NCBI GenBank assembly: GCA_964017185.1
Contig: OZ024878.1
Span: 1,952,501 to 2,016,500 of the forward strand
Direction of reading: 5' to 3'
Length of the DNA stretch: 64,000 nt
Source of the DNA: Rugalucina vietnamica
Lineage: Eukaryota; Mollusca; Bivalvia; Lucinida; Lucinidae
Below, piece after piece: positions 38,501 to 44,995 of the stretch. Under the pieces are notes generated by a model, which saw only the letters and a list, made by a program, of their open reading frames with translations, ran no database searches and was not told where the DNA came from. Position 1 is the stretch's first letter. Every line of letters starts with the position of its first letter. A program made the position numbers and the translations under genes.

Positions 38501-40184
38501 TCCCTCCCCGTGCTGTCACCAAGAAGCCGGCCTTGATTACTGTTATGATGGCAAGGCCTTTTGCTTTCATAAATATTCCAGCTGAAAAAAAAAATCACAG
38601 GGACATTTTTATGATTGATAATGAACTTTTCAATCATATCAAACACACTAAATGAGCCACTGCATGGGAAAACCAACAAAATGCTTGGGCAAAAAGGGTG
38701 CAGATCAGCTTTGCGGTTTTTGCGGAAACCGCAAAGCTGATCAGCGCCTTTGTTTTTGCTTTTTTTTCTTTTCTTGAATATCTCATAAACGGTTGCAGAT
38801 ATTTTCCAAATATTTTACATTTGGGTACATATTGATAATATGCATTGAATGAGCCATGAAAATTGTCAGTCTAAGAAACTTTATTTTTTCACCCCATTTT
38901 CTGCAACTTTTCAGAAAATTTTAGTTGTCAGTAAAAATTAGGGGGTAGGGTAGATTAAACTTGAATATTACACATCTTCAAATTAATTGCACTAGTTCGA
39001 TGTTTATTTTAGCAGCAGTATATGTGTACATGGTCTTCTAAGTCATTCTTTGCATATCTGGTGTGTTGGTTTTAAAATTTTAGGTGGTTTTATGAGATGG
39101 GCTTTTTGAAACAAAACAGCCGAAGAAAGGCTGAAAATGGCGATTTTCAAGTTGTTGGATCTCTCTTATATGCTCACTACCCCATATATTTCTTTCTTTT
39201 ATTCAAACAATATTACCAAGTTCTATGTTGTGTGAAAATACAAGAAAAAGTTTGAATCAACAAATATGGGTTTGGCACATTTCAAAATATTGATTTTTTC
39301 CGACTTTTCAAGTATGGGGGTAGGGTTGGAAAAGGAATCGTAAAATTTTGTCATACACTCCAAGTAGCAAATTTTCCTATGCTTTTGGACTAAAATAGTC
39401 TGCGTTACGTAAATATTATGACTTTTGAAAGCAGTCTAGGTTTAGTTTTGTTCAAGACAGATATGTTTCAAAGAATTAAAAATTAAATACATTTTACCAA
39501 ATTTTAAACATGGAGCTCAGAGGTCTCATTCAGAGGCCTGTAGCTTGAAAAAATGCACACTACCCTATATTTATTTTGTTTTCAAATGTCTTGTGTTGTA
39601 TTTTGGAATCAAAAAAGAATGATTAGAAAAAAAGTTTGAATACTTTTTCATTGGCAGCGAACATCCTTAATATTTTACGGTAATATTAAAAAAATACATT
39701 TTTTGATGACTAGTTTCAAAGTGTGTCTAAATAAAATGCATTTATGAAATATCACAATAAATGAGCCGCCTCGTGGGAAAACCAACAATCTGCATAGGCG
39801 AAAACAAAGACGCAGATCAGCTTCGCGGTAACCGCGAAGCTGATCAGCGCCTTTGTTTTCGATACTCGGATAGTGCAATCCCTCTTTTACTTAAATCCGA
39901 AATTTCAAGCTTCTAGCTCTTTTCTGTGCTTGTACAGGCCGGTTTGTGTTGGACCTGTTCTTAAACCTTATTGTTGTTTTTCCCACGAGGCGGCTCATAT
40001 GTACATGCAATTACTGACATCATGTATTAAGACATTTCAAAGCTTAAACTTTAAGATTAAAATATTTACCTGGAATTAATTTATCTGGGCCCATTTTTGC
40101 AGTTGGAACAGTGAATTCTTTGAGAATTTTGGCAGCTTTCTTAGCTTCTGATTTGAGGCTGTGTGGAATTGGAGTATTCACCAT
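20419..40184 (-). CDS. SH3YL1: SH3YL1 orthologue: SYLF lipid-binding domain plus SH3, eight coding exons
   Basis: The exons are 40,184-40,070; 38,581-38,459 (or -38,471); 37,401-37,337; 36,309-36,068; 35,321-35,129; 34,150-33,850; 23,692-23,588; 20,531-20,419. All have AG/GT borders and matching phases, giving about 418 (or 414) residues; vertebrate SH3YL1 has about 340. Residues 1-210 form the SYLF (Ysc84) domain, with the signatures SEAKKAAKILKEF, GFLVTARGGSGIVIAKL, WSAPTAIGIAGLGGGFEVGA and GGNLTLGGNFTIAAGPLGRN. Residues 247-347 are a Ser/Arg/Thr-rich linker longer than in vertebrates. Residues 360-417 are an SH3 domain with FQGQIPCDLSFKAGDEI, NDWWEG and GIFPANFV. The family binds phosphoinositides through the SYLF domain and proline-rich partners through SH3, acting at membrane ruffles and endocytic actin. 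No breaks are seen. A non-coding 5' exon is likely: an acceptor lies at about 40,217, and a candidate promoter with first exon at 46.2-46.3 kb. Confidence 0.93.
20576..20890 (+). mobile_element. family B foldback element
   Basis: Left arm TGCCCATGCAATAAACAG; central palindrome from CATAGATTGTGGGTAC through GAACCGCC to GTACTCACAATCTATG; then GACCAAAAATAAGAAAAATA and the GGGGTAT/ATATAAAAATGGG tail ending at ACATGTTTTCTTGATG. A short direct repeat of about 40 bp (ATTTTTTGATATTTCTCTTA) lies in the left half. Confidence 0.7.
21052..21286 (-). mobile_element. family A MITE, copy 6
   Basis: GAGCCACATTGTGAGAAAATC to GTCGCAGCTC, 235 bp, with ATTT duplicated at 21,048-21,051 and 21,287-21,290. Lies in SH3YL1 intron 7. 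Confidence 0.9.
21432..23405 (-). mobile_element. hairpin/microsatellite/array element T2
   Basis: On the minus strand it opens with a hairpin of AGCTCACC...GGTGAGCT (23,369-23,404), followed by a GGACGGACG-type microsatellite (23,310-23,355). Four units of about 455 bp follow, marked by GGGCATGGCGGCCATCTTGG near 21,810, 22,265, 22,722 and 23,176. An inverted end (GCTCACCTGAG, about 21,455) and a perfect hairpin ACAGGACCAATGGTCCTGT (21,432-21,450) close it. Helentron-like layout; no CTAGT is seen at this end. ATCAGGGAGACT and AGTCTCCCTGAT in the flanks suggest it sits inside an older element. Confidence 0.65.
23588..23692 (-). CDS. SH3YL1: SH3YL1 exon 7 (N-terminal half of SH3)
   Basis: It follows CCACTTCCAG and ends AAAGCAG|GTAGGTG. 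It encodes ASNLSTGSDDSWELKVTAIH and then PFQGQIPCDLSFKAG, the RT-loop half of the SH3 domain. Phase 1 at both ends fits exons 6 and 8. It is far from exon 6 (10.2 kb intron). Confidence 0.9.
23913..24147 (+). mobile_element. family A MITE, copy 7
   Basis: GAGCCGCCTCGTGGAAAAACC to GAGGTGGCTC, 235 bp, flanked by TTTT on both sides. Same subtype (CCTCGTG termini, CAACAATGTGG) as the copies at 39,763 and 57,525. Confidence 0.92.
24580..26085. repeat. 70-bp minisatellite, about 21 units
   Basis: The unit holds TCAATGAGAGTCTATGTCTT, CAAAACCCACCACAATCTTC and AGTTTTCACCACAAATGCTA. The array is highly regular from 24,591 to about 26,075, with a degraded start from about 24,320. Many open frames cross it only because stops are absent from the unit. 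It lies in SH3YL1 intron 6 and shares CTTCAAAACCCACCACAAT with the inverse of the 31.8-33.0 kb array. Confidence 0.95.
26086..26689. other. intron sequence, no gene seen
   Basis: Part of SH3YL1 intron 6. Two TTCGTATGCAACCG phrases near 26,295 and 26,340 form a short direct repeat. Nothing else is supported. Confidence 0.5.
26690..27345 (+). mobile_element. LINE 3' fragment with (ATT)n tail
   Basis: The frame to 27,004 encodes a typical LINE ORF2 C-terminus: LYINQLF, ALRSLSERSFVTPRLHKEIF, SGPIIWNSLPSSLKSLDS. A 3' UTR follows with the GAGGGCCTCATGGAAGATTAGG...CTCTCAAAATAAAGACTATT end and a TTATTATTATTA tail. This is a CR1/Jockey-like, 5'-truncated copy in SH3YL1 intron 6, in antisense orientation to that gene. 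Confidence 0.75.
27757..27853. repeat. inverted repeat with 35-bp arms
   Basis: CATTCATTAACATTCGCTAGG (27,768 onward) is mirrored by CCTAGCGAATGTTAATGAATG, with a 20-base spacer; ATGATTTT/AAAATCAT extends the arms. It may be the foldback end of a transposon or a hairpin-forming RNA segment of the intron. Confidence 0.7.
28470..28706 (-). mobile_element. tRNA-derived SINE, copy 2
   Basis: On the minus strand: GGCCGAGCGGTTGAGAGCGC head with box B near GGTTCAAGCCC, the GACAAGCCAAGTTCTGCTTG body, then GGACGTAAAACTGAATTTAA. This is the most complete of the three copies. Confidence 0.8.
28707..29505. other. intron sequence, no gene seen
   Basis: AT-rich part of SH3YL1 intron 6 with a short ATTA run near 29,080. 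No supportable feature. Confidence 0.5.
29510..29547. repeat. poly(A) tract
   Basis: An uninterrupted A run of nearly 40 bases. On this strand it could be the relic tail of a retroposed element, but no body is recognised upstream. Confidence 0.9.
29690..31075 (-). mobile_element. hairpin/microsatellite/array element T3
   Basis: Seven units of about 190-205 bp are marked by CATCTGTAAAGTTTCAAAAGAATCGG near 29,750, 29,936, 30,132, 30,327, 30,537, 30,727 and 30,917. A GGACGGAAGGACGGACGG microsatellite follows (about 30,998-31,025), then a hairpin of TGTCCCTCCGC...GGTGGAGGACA (31,034-31,075). The far end is not resolved. Layout matches T1 and T2 on the minus strand. Confidence 0.6.
31076..31840. 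other. intron sequence, no gene seen
   Basis: Part of SH3YL1 intron 6. A 79-codon frame (31,257-31,496) has no recognisable domain or context. Confidence 0.5.
31845..33010. repeat. 62-65 bp minisatellite, about 17 units
   Basis: The unit contains GAATTGTGGTGGGTTTTGAA, GCACGATAGCATATTTTGGC and ATAATTGTGGTGATTTTCAT. The array is regular from 31,890 to 32,880 and degrades towards both ends. Its inverse contains CTTCAAAACCCACCACAAT and ATCACCACAA, very close to the 24.6-26.1 kb unit. Lies in SH3YL1 intron 6. Confidence 0.95.
33026..33289. mobile_element. MITE with GCCTCCTGGTACCAT termini, TA flanks
   Basis: GCCTCCTGGTACCATTTCTC at the left is matched by the inverse of GAGATATGGTACCAGGAGGC at the right (one or two mismatches). 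TA flanks both ends, compatible with a Tc1/mariner-type duplication. 264 bp, non-coding, placed right at the end of the minisatellite. Confidence 0.65.
33850..34150 (-). CDS. SH3YL1: SH3YL1 exon 6 (Ser/Arg/Thr-rich linker)
   Basis: It follows TAATTTCAG and ends GCATCTG|GTAAATA. Encodes SFTSSFKSRRKSKTSSEKSD, then a low-complexity stretch with the repeated block GSRAQSSP, then SRTASG. No fold is expected; it links the SYLF and SH3 domains and is rich in possible phosphorylation sites. The overlapping plus-strand frames are shadows. Confidence 0.85.
34428..34662 (-). mobile_element. family A MITE, copy 8, intact 235 bp
   Basis: GAGCCGCGACGCGAGAAAAC to CGCGTCGCGGCTC, with ATAT duplicated at both sides. 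The internal palindrome is perfect around GCGGTAACCGC. With copy 3 it defines the family consensus. Confidence 0.95.
34879..35057 (+). mobile_element. family A MITE, copy 9, internally deleted
   Basis: GAGAAAACAAACAATATGG to GAGTCGGCTC, AAAT at both flanks. The hairpin section is mostly missing, leaving 179 bp. Confidence 0.75.
35129..35321 (-). CDS. SH3YL1: SH3YL1 exon 5 (end of SYLF domain, start of linker)
   Basis: It follows ATATTTTCAG and ends TTTGGG|GTATGC. Encodes FYGRDIRAYEILRGDVTPPP, ECDCLYEVLDMHKRAAEREM and VKIAKREALKHTEEQRS. FYG.DIRAY.IL.GD and the acidic/Lys-rich helix are strongly conserved in SH3YL1. Phase 2/0. Confidence 0.92.
35384..35616 (-). mobile_element. family A MITE, copy 10
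   Basis: GAGCCGCATCGCGAGAAAACC to GCATTGCAGCTC, flanks GTGT/ATGT. It lies only 60 bp upstream (on the gene strand) of SH3YL1 exon 5, near its acceptor. Confidence 0.88.
36068..36309 (-). CDS. SH3YL1: SH3YL1 exon 4 (core of SYLF domain)
   Basis: It follows TTTTAACAG and ends AATAAAAA|GTATGG. Encodes VTDFVIILNKRSAVDAFSKG, GNLTLGGNFTIAAGPLGRNL, EADVAVRSAAAIFTYSKTRG and IFAGISVEGSGLIERKDANK. This is the most conserved SYLF segment. Confidence 0.95.
36606..36845 (+). mobile_element. family D foldback MITE
   Basis: CCGAGGTTATAAAACTTTTT to GCTTTATAACCTTGGG; central palindrome TTATCCTGCTTATAATTG to TTATAAGCAGGATAAAT; paired TCAGCTCAGCTGAG motifs. In SH3YL1 intron 3. Confidence 0.72.
37044..37275 (+). 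mobile_element. tRNA-derived SINE, copy 3
   Basis: GAGCAGTTAAGAGTGCTG head, box B near GGTTTGAGCCC, GACAAGCCAAGTTCTGCTTG body and GGGACGTAAAACTGAATT end with an A-rich tail. In SH3YL1 intron 3, antisense. Confidence 0.8.
37337..37401 (-). CDS. SH3YL1: SH3YL1 exon 3
   Basis: 65-nt exon between TTTTTTCCAG and GTGAGT. Encodes (D)WSAPTAIGIAGLGGGFEVGAE, a hallmark glycine-rich SYLF segment. Phase 1/0. Confidence 0.93.
37440..37712. mobile_element. family B foldback element, near-complete hairpin
   Basis: The outer arms GCCCATATAATATACA and TGCATATTGCATGGGC are inverted. The middle is a palindrome from CATAGATTATGGGTAC through GAACCGCCTCAGC to GTACCCACAATGTATG. The whole 273 bp can fold on itself. 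Confidence 0.78.
37750..38425 (-). pseudogene. tandem copies of SH3YL1 exon 2 (copies B-F)
   Basis: Downstream of the true exon 2 on the gene strand, the exon and a piece of flanking intron repeat. Codons aligned with its MKAK start at 38,401, 38,233, 38,065 and 37,896 (spacings 168-169 bp from 38,570), and a truncated sixth copy lies near 37,752-37,795. Copies B-D read MKVKVVAVITVIKAGFLVTA, then RGGSGIVIAKLDNS, and stay in one open frame through the 168-bp linkers. Copy E is closer to the original (KAKGLAIITVIKAGFLVTA) but changes K after IVIT and meets a stop. All keep a GTATTA/GTATTT donor, but none has an AG acceptor in the right phase. The linker carries the inverse of a TTGTTGACTGGGA phrase that also occurs in SINE tails here. 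They are probably not usable exons as they stand. Confidence 0.8.
38459..38581 (-). CDS. SH3YL1: SH3YL1 exon 2 (original copy)
   Basis: It follows a strong acceptor (T-run then CAG) and encodes AGIFMKAKGLAIITVIKAG and FLVTARGGSGIVIAKLDD. Two in-phase donors exist: CAG|GTATTT ending the exon at 38,459, or ACA|GTATAA ending it at 38,471. The first has better exon-side pairing; the second keeps the usual family length. The same choice is present in each tandem copy. Confidence 0.88.
38654..38770 (+). mobile_element. family A MITE, copy 11, truncated
   Basis: GAGCCACTGCATGGGAAAACC followed directly by the hairpin CAGATCAGCTTTGCGG and its inverse, then TTTGTTTTTGC. The rest is absent. Confidence 0.7.
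38771..39760. other. SH3YL1 intron 1, no gene seen
   Basis: AT-rich. TAGGGGGTAGGGT / ACTACCCCATAT / GGGGGTAGGGTTGG phrases near 38,940, 39,178, 39,317 and 39,551 recur in both orientations and may mark an old element. Confidence 0.4.
39763..39996 (-). mobile_element. family A MITE, copy 12
   Basis: GAGCCGCCTCGTGGGAAAACC to GAGGCGGCTC, flanks AAAT/ATAT. Perfect inner palindrome around GCGGTAACCGC. 74 bp from SH3YL1 exon 1. Confidence 0.9.
40070..40184 (-). CDS. SH3YL1: SH3YL1 exon 1 (start codon)
   Basis: ATG in the context ACCATGG. Encodes MVNTPIPHSLKSEAKKAAKI and LKEFTVPTAKMGPDKLIP, matching the family N-terminus (N-PIP..LKSEAKKAAKIL.EF). Ends CCAG|GTAAAT. An upstream AG after AAGTTTT at 40,217-40,218 could be the acceptor of this exon if a 5' untranslated exon exists. 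Confidence 0.94.
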
Positions 40185-40244
40185 GGTTCTTCCTTTGGAA
40201 TCTTATGTTCTTGTCACTAAAACTTGCCGATTCTATACATATAT

Positions 40245-40510
40245 ATATATATTTTTTCTGCTGTAAAAATGGAAAATTTCATTTGAAAAAAAAAAAGATA
40301 TTTTTAACATGTTTGCCCTAAACATTGATTTAGGGTACATGTTAGAACCGCCTCGGCGAGGCAGTTCTAACGAGTACCAACAATCTATGTTTTGGAGCAA
40401 AAATAAGAAAAATAGGTAATATCCCTGTATACCCCAGTTTTTCTATATATAAAAACGGTATACATGTATTAGGGCGTTAATATCACACAGACATGTTATT
40501 CTGATGTTTG
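40245..40510 (+). mobile_element. family B foldback element
   Basis: Contains GTACATGTTAGAACCGCCTC, GGCGAGGCAGTTCTAACGAG, CAACAATCTATGTTTTGGAG, CAAAAATAAGAAAAATAGG and the ACATGTTATTCTGATG end. Just upstream of the SH3YL1 start. Confidence 0.65.
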
Positions 40511-40559
40511 GAATCTTATGTTCTTTTACTGGTCAAATAGTCTTGCTTCTTTCCTGAAA

Positions 40560-40700
40560 ACACTTTAAAGGCATTGTAAAAACATGCAACATACAGAAAT
40601 TACAGCTTTTAAATAAATAGAAATTTTCATGTGAATTTTTTTTATATGTTTCTTATTTTTGTACTAAACATTGATAAGAACCCGCTTGGTGAGATGATAC
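40560..40700 (+). mobile_element. family B element, fragment
   Basis: Left-arm phrases only: AACATGCAACATACAGAAAT, TTTCATGTGAATTTTTT and TTTCTTATTTTTGTAC. Confidence 0.4.
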
Positions 40701-40767
40701 TCTTTTCATTGCCATTTTTATTACTTGATTAAGAGCATAACAATATACAGCTACACAAAAAATAAAT

Positions 40768-40995
40768 GAGCTGCCGCATGAGAAAACCAAAAAATTGCAT
40801 ATGCAAAAAACAAAGACACAGATCAGCTGTGCAGTAATTGATGAGCCCCATTGTTTTCACTGGATAGATAGTTCAATGTCTCTTCTTTCTAAATCTGAAA
40901 TTTCAAACTTCTAGCCTGCTTATATGGCTGTACAGCCTGGTTTGTGTCTAACCTGGTCGGAAACTCAGAACGTAGGTTTTCTCATGCAACAACTC
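40768..40995 (-). mobile_element. family A MITE, copy 13
   Basis: GAGCTGCCGCATGAGAAAACC to GCAACAACTC; diverged, with a shortened hairpin (CAGATCAGCTGTGCAGTAATTG). Confidence 0.75.
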
Positions 40996-41182
40996 AATCT
41001 GAAGATATTGAATTCCTTACATTAAAGCAGACTAAAGATACAAGTAATGTTTGTTTGTTTAGTACTATTATATTTGAGGCTTTTTATTATGTCCCTCTCA
41101 ACAATTTTCAGACAGTTTGGGAAACACTGCCTCCTCATTCCTTAGTATTAATCAATACCCGGGTAATCATGATAGTACATGT

Positions 41183-41413
41183 GAGCCTTCGCATGAGAAA
41201 ACCGACAAATTGGGTTTCCAACCAGGTCTGACACAAACCTGCCTGTACAAAAGAAGGCTTGAGGCTTGGAATGTTGGATTTAAGAAGAAAAGGGATCGAC
41301 TATCCATGTAGTGAAAACAAAAACGCTGATCAACAGCTGTGAAGTTACTGCAGAGCTGATCGGCACCTATGTTTATGCATGTGCAGACGGTTCATGTTCT
41401 GATGCAGCGGCTA
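41183..41413 (+). mobile_element. family A MITE, copy 14
   Basis: GAGCCTTCGCATGAGAAAACC to GATGCAGCGGCTA, with ATGT duplicated at 41,179-41,182 and 41,414-41,417. Confidence 0.85.
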
Positions 41414-41527
41414 ATGTATGGGAGGTTAATCACAAGGTCTTGATTAGTAGTTTGGTGACTCTATGATGGAATTTATGGGTTAATCCTAATATGTACATGT
41501 ACTGAGCATCATGCAACAAGCCCTGTG

Positions 41528-41690
41528 CGGCCCGATGGCCGAGTGTTTCAAGTGGCTGATTTCATTTCATTCCCACCCTTTATCATTCACACCACCTAAC
41601 TGACCTATTGCGAATAATTAATCCCTTCCGACATGACTGAAAATTTGTTGACTGAGACGTTAGCATTTAATTTTGATTTGATTTGAGATG
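41528..41690 (+). mobile_element. SINE-like element with GGCCGAGTG head and TTGTTGACTG tail
   Basis: GCCCGATGGCCGAGTGTTTC resembles a tRNA box A. The tail CATGACTGAAAATTTGTTGACTGAGAC is shared with SINE tails at 58,58x and 61,30x. Box B is not clear. Confidence 0.5.
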
Positions 41691-42643
41691 TTAAGCCTCA
41701 GCACAAACAAAGCAAATAATTAAAAAAAAAACTTTTGTGAAAAGCTTTTTCTTGTAGACTAAAAACTAAAAACACTCACTACAGCTTTTCTATGCCACTC
41801 AGGTGGGCATCGTTCAATGCTTACAATTAAGAACAGAATAAAATGACCAAATTTAATTTGGTTTGACTAAATGAAGGATAATTATTGTTCTTTTCTGACA
41901 CTTCCTCATTCCTCCACTTGTAAACAAAAGCTGGATTACTCTTCTTATCCAGAGTAGTTGCCGGGTCCGTCGAATTACCGCAAACCACCACAAACCACCG
42001 CAAACCACCCCAAACCACTGCAAACCACCGCAAACCACTTTTTTTTCTATATATAAAACTCAAGAAAGGGGTTGGGGGTGGTGTGTAGGTGGACCACAAA
42101 CCACTTTTTCACCGTAATAACTATGGTATGGTTGGGATATGGCGTGTAAGTGAACCACAAACCAATTTCAACACACATCAATGATGGCATATACGACACC
42201 ATTAAACTACCGCAAACCACTTCAAAACCTACCACAAAAAACTTTTTAAATGTATTAAAATGTAGAATATGAAATTAAAATATGTTTTAGAATAATTTAA
42301 TTGGTCATAAGGCATTGATATTCCATCTTAAACCATCGCAAACCACTTTGAAATAGTATTTACAGGTATCACAGACACGACGGTATAAGGTTGATGCATG
42401 CAATAGCTATCTGAAGCCAAAAAAGTAAGTCGCCCTGTCACGTTGGCCTAAAGATAAGGTTTTATATATAACAATATATATACAACTTTAGCCTTAGTTT
42501 CCAGCTGGCACCGCGCATTAAATGCGACTCGGGGAGGTGCGACTAGGACTTGCTACCACATTAAGCAAGTACCCTAAACATATGTCAATATATGACTAGC
42601 GTACATGCAGAAAGTATGTGGTGGCCATTTACCTGACGCATAG

Positions 42644-42647
<4 letters not shown>

Positions 42648-42698
<51 letters not shown>
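42648..42698. repeat. (TC)n microsatellite
   Basis: Pure CT dinucleotide run of about 50 bases inside the 3.8 kb element. Confidence 0.95.
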
Positions 42699-42701
<3 letters not shown>

Positions 42702-42769
42702 CTTTATTGTTTATTTTTTAAACAAAAAAGATAATAATACATTTATATACACAACATGTGAACATTTCC

Positions 42770-43150
42770 GTAGATAGTACGAAGATTTTTATCTCTAAAT
42801 CTGAAAATCTGTGCAGCCTAGTTTATGTCTGACTTGTTCGGTACAAAGGCTCAAAAAATAAAACATATATGCATACACAACATGTGAACATTTCCATAGA
42901 TGAAGATTTTTATTTCTAAATGTGAAATTTCAAGCTGCTCATCTGTGCCGCCTGGTTTGTGACTGACTTGGTCGGAATCCAATAAAATTGGTTTTCTAGC
43001 TAATACAAAGGCTCAAATAATAAAACATATATAGACACATGTGAGCATTTCCATAGACAGAACGAAGGTTTTTCTTACATTGCAACCTGCTCACTTATCT
43101 GTGCATGCACCCTAGTTTGTGTTTGACTTGTTCGGATTCTACCATGTGTG
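42770..43150. repeat. family A-derived tandem fragments
   Basis: Three degraded copies of a piece containing AAATGTGAAATTTCAAGC, CTGTGC(A/C)GCCT, GGTTTGTGACTGACTTGG and TCGG, with ACACATGTGA(A/G)CATTTCC between them, spaced about 120 bp. This looks like a tandemly repeated part of a family A MITE. Confidence 0.45.
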
Positions 43151-43372
43151 TGAACATATCCGTACTAAGATTATAAAATTCAGCAAAATATCTAAGGGTA
43201 CTTTCAAGTGTAACTAATACATGTATACATATACATTGGAAGCATTTCATTGAATCATCATGCACAACTATGCAAACATCGTCCGTTAATGAGCAGCAAA
43301 CAAAATTCTATGGATTGGAATATCATCTTTACTCAAATAATTAATATGCCGGCAATATACCATAGCTAATCA

Positions 43373-43572
43373 GCTTCCCATTACGAAAACATGCCCATGC
43401 AATATACAGAGATTTTTAAAGTTGTGAAAAATGAAAATTTTCAGCCGAAAATTTTTGCTACTTTTCTTATTTTTGCTCAAAAAATAGATTCGAGGCGGTT
43501 CTAACGAGTACCCACAATCTATGTTTTGGAGCAAAAATAAGAAAAATAGGTATACCCCTGCATACCCCATAT
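43373..43572. mobile_element. family B element
   Basis: GCCCATGCAATATACAGAG left arm, CGAGGCGGTTCTAACGAGTA, CCCACAATCTATGTTTTGG and the AAAAATAGGTATACCCCTGC tail. The central palindrome is half lost. Confidence 0.7.
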
Positions 43573-44223
43573 TTGCTGACTTTGCAGTCACTGTTATTTT
43601 ACGTTTTCCCATCATGGCATTCAATTTTTAATATCTACGACTATCATAAAGACGTCCTGAATGATTCCAAACCAAAATTTTCAAGTTTGAATATTAAAGA
43701 ATAGGCGGGCTGCCACTTTGAAGTCCAGGACCGGATCCAGACTTTGGTCTCCTGGGGGGGCACAGCCCAGCATGAAGGCACTGGACGCCAATTAATTAAA
43801 TCAGAAAAGACACAATAAATTAAGAAACTAGGGTAATATCACTGCAGGTGATTAAGATATTGATAACAGCAGGAATCATGACCAAAAGGCTGATTATTGA
43901 CATCTGGCAGTAATAATTGTGCCGGTGATACACAATTTTTTCCTAATTTTGTGCAAAATATTTTTTGCATGGTGTCTGGGGGGCACGAGTGTTTGGATTA
44001 TCAGAATGCGTGTTTGATTATTACTTGCGTAACTTTCGTTTTTGTAATCTCTTTGTTCACTGACGGTGGAATATGGTATACTGGTATACTATACTAAAAA
44101 AAATGTTCCCGATAAGTTCTTCATAAAATACAAAATTAAAAATGGCATGAATTTCTTATTTCTGGTCTTTAAATCGAATTTGGCTTTAAATCGAGTAAGG
44201 CATAGGTAAATATATATATATCA

Positions 44224-44482
44224 CCAGGAAAACATGTCCGTGAACCCCACTTTTATATAGCAAAACTGGGGAATACAGGGGTATACACAGTTTTCTTATT
44301 TTTGATCCAAAACATAAATTGTGGGTACTCGCTAGAGCCGCCTCGCCGAGGCGGTTCTAAAATGTACCCACAATTTGTGTTTTTAGCAAAAATAAGAAAA
44401 AATATCACAATTTTCTAGCTGACAATTTTCATTTAAAGTTCAAAAAATCTCGTTTTATTACATGGGCAAGTTTTCGTAATGT
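44224..44482. mobile_element. family B element
   Basis: ACCAGGAAAACATGTCCGTG end, GGGGTATACACAGTTTTC, centre GAGCCGCCTCGCCGAGGCGG, then GTACCCACAATTTGTG and TTACATGGGCAAGTTTTCG. Opposite ends are of the two known kinds. Confidence 0.75.
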
Positions 44483-44689
44483 AAATGTGACCGGGTCACC
44501 CATGGCCCTTTGACTATTTTGATAAGATTGCACTGTTACAATCGATAGAAAGAATGTCAACCTTTTCCACGTTTTGTAAGGTTTATCTTCAGTGTACAAT
44601 GAGTCTAATGGCTTTGTGAAGATCGGCGAGAATGATATGATGCACAATAATAATCACCAACTGATGTATCCTCGCATGGGTATCATCGA

Positions 44690-44995
44690 CGAGTTTCGAC
44701 GGCAAGGCGTACGACGAGTGGTGTTTGGTTGTATGTTTCTCTGACACGACCGACAGTACAACAAACGAGCTAAGCGCCTCAACAAGATTCTACACATAAA
44801 ATTAAGAGACAATATCTGTGGGACCATGGCCAAGAGCTAATCAACGCCGACATCATATCAACAAAAATGGGGTTCATCTCTGTCGAGCAGCTGAAGCATT
44901 GCTGGCATACAGTTTTGCTGATGCTCTTTGCTATTTAGCAAATGCTTACTGTACGATCATGGTTCTAAAAATTTTAGTCCTTTTCAGGACTACCA
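44690..44995 (+). mobile_element. decayed SGNH-hydrolase-like fragment of a mobile element
   Basis: Translated pieces (GVRRVVFGCMFLRHDRQYNK, RAKRLNKILHIKLRDNI, LWDHGQELINADIIS, NGVHLCRAAEALLAYSFADAL) resemble the C-terminal part of SGNH-type hydrolase-like domains often found in animal mobile elements (WDH...DGVHLN). The copy is broken and incomplete and is treated as a fossil inside the 3.8 kb element. The source family is not known. Confidence 0.45.

Noticed and set aside
41827-42235. Trp/Val-rich minus-strand frames (GGLRWFVV type)
   Set aside because: Translated AAACCACCGC 10-mers of the long inverted repeat.
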